Of a stretch of DNA of 64,000 nucleotides, positions 63,909 through 64,000 are shown piece after piece. Position 1 is the stretch's first letter, and each line of letters starts with the position of its first letter. Below the pieces are notes generated by a model. The model was not told the origin of the DNA and ran no database searches. It saw only the letters and a program-made list of their open reading frames with translations. The position numbers and the translations under genes are program-made. The DNA comes from an uncultured Idiomarina sp. GTDB lineage: Bacteria; Pseudomonadota; Gammaproteobacteria; Enterobacterales; Alteromonadaceae. Where the stretch lies: the NCBI GenBank assembly GCA_946885915.1, contig CAMPHF010000005.1, positions 148,196-212,195 of the forward strand. Reading direction: 5' to 3'.

Positions 63909-64000
63909 CCAGCTTGCTAACCTGTTTGCTAAGCAGCTTAGCCAACAGCTTAGCCAACAGCTTAGCCAACAGCTTAGCCAACAGCTTAGCCAACAGCTTA
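63904..64000. repeat. 12-bp periodic array 3, starting at the hslR stop codon, running off the window
   Basis: Units ACTAACCAGCTT, GCTAACCTGTTT and GCTAAGCAGCTT are followed by five identical AGCCAACAGCTT copies (63940-63999), and the array continues past the end. The last copies are a pure tandem expansion with no spacers. Register and sequence match arrays 1 and 2. Confidence 0.9.

Noticed and set aside
63694..63993. Minus-strand open frame encoding a Lys/Leu tetrapeptide repeat (AKLL) across array 3
   Set aside because: It is the translation of the 12-bp repeat and then runs antisense to hslR; no ribosome binding site or family match. The plus-strand LTKQV-type frame across array 1 is rejected for the same reason.
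63940..64000. Tandem repeats at the window end considered as a CRISPR array
   Set aside because: The 12-bp copies follow each other directly with no spacers, and no cas gene is near; they continue the 12-bp module family.

Overview
The window is a contiguous piece of a gammaproteobacterial chromosome, densely coding, with moderate GC and short intergenic gaps. Gene content and order point to Alteromonadales, most likely Idiomarinaceae (Idiomarina/Pseudidiomarina/Aliidiomarina type). Supporting signs are the mutH/rppH-ptsP-tauE-lgt-thyA string, the complete isc operon followed by the ndk-rlmN-pilF-rodZ-ispG-hisS-yfgM-bamB-der string, the Vibrio/Alteromonadales-type long ThyA, and small families such as DUF3718, DUF2982 and DUF3545. 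The genus is inference. No tRNA, rRNA, CRISPR array or prophage was seen.

Layout. 0-5 kb: the end of obgE, folA, a secreted DUF3718 protein, and an exported alpha/beta hydrolase joined to a NatAB-type ABC exporter. 5-12.4 kb (minus): GNAT and FAD oxidoreductase; adenosine kinase and AhcY (methyl-cycle by-product removal); a CbiB-like membrane protein; DUF2726; FolE2. 12.4-19 kb: a stand-alone Hpt protein facing arcA, a YfiR/histidine-kinase pair, rsmC and a FapA-like protein. 19-22.6 kb: a ribosome-modification cluster (RimB-like protease, RimK, aspartoacylase-like protein, second Hpt) with a divergent EAL phosphodiesterase. 22.6-31 kb: DUF2982, mutH, rppH, ptsP, tauE-like, lgt, thyA, then a REC-CheC protein and a PAS protein. 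31-40 kb: tcdA, csdE-like, etfBA, a DUF1302 outer-membrane barrel, an S9 peptidase, a WaaE-like glycosyltransferase, ung. 40-47.6 kb: DUF3545, suhB, trmJ, iscRSUA-hscBA-fdx with a clear IscR operator. 47.6-52 kb (minus): a 1281-residue Clp-AAA/FtsH-M41 hybrid protease and msrA, lying between two normally adjacent housekeeping blocks. 52-61.7 kb: ndk to der. 61.7-64 kb: hslO, a REP-associated (RAYT) transposase, hslR.

Two features stand out. One is the large soluble protein that joins a ClpB-like AAA+ module to an FtsH-like AAA+ and zinc metalloprotease module. The other is a family of intergenic arrays built on an exact 12-bp period with modules in both orientations (36.4, 61.7 and 63.9 kb). 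Two of these contain the stop codon of the upstream gene at the same unit phase, and two flank the RAYT transposase. The Rim cluster with its EAL and Hpt neighbours suggests a link between c-di-GMP, phosphorelay and ribosomal-protein glutamylation. Many genes start with GTG, several overlap by ATGA or TAATG, and start choices below rest on Shine-Dalgarno spacing and family N-termini.
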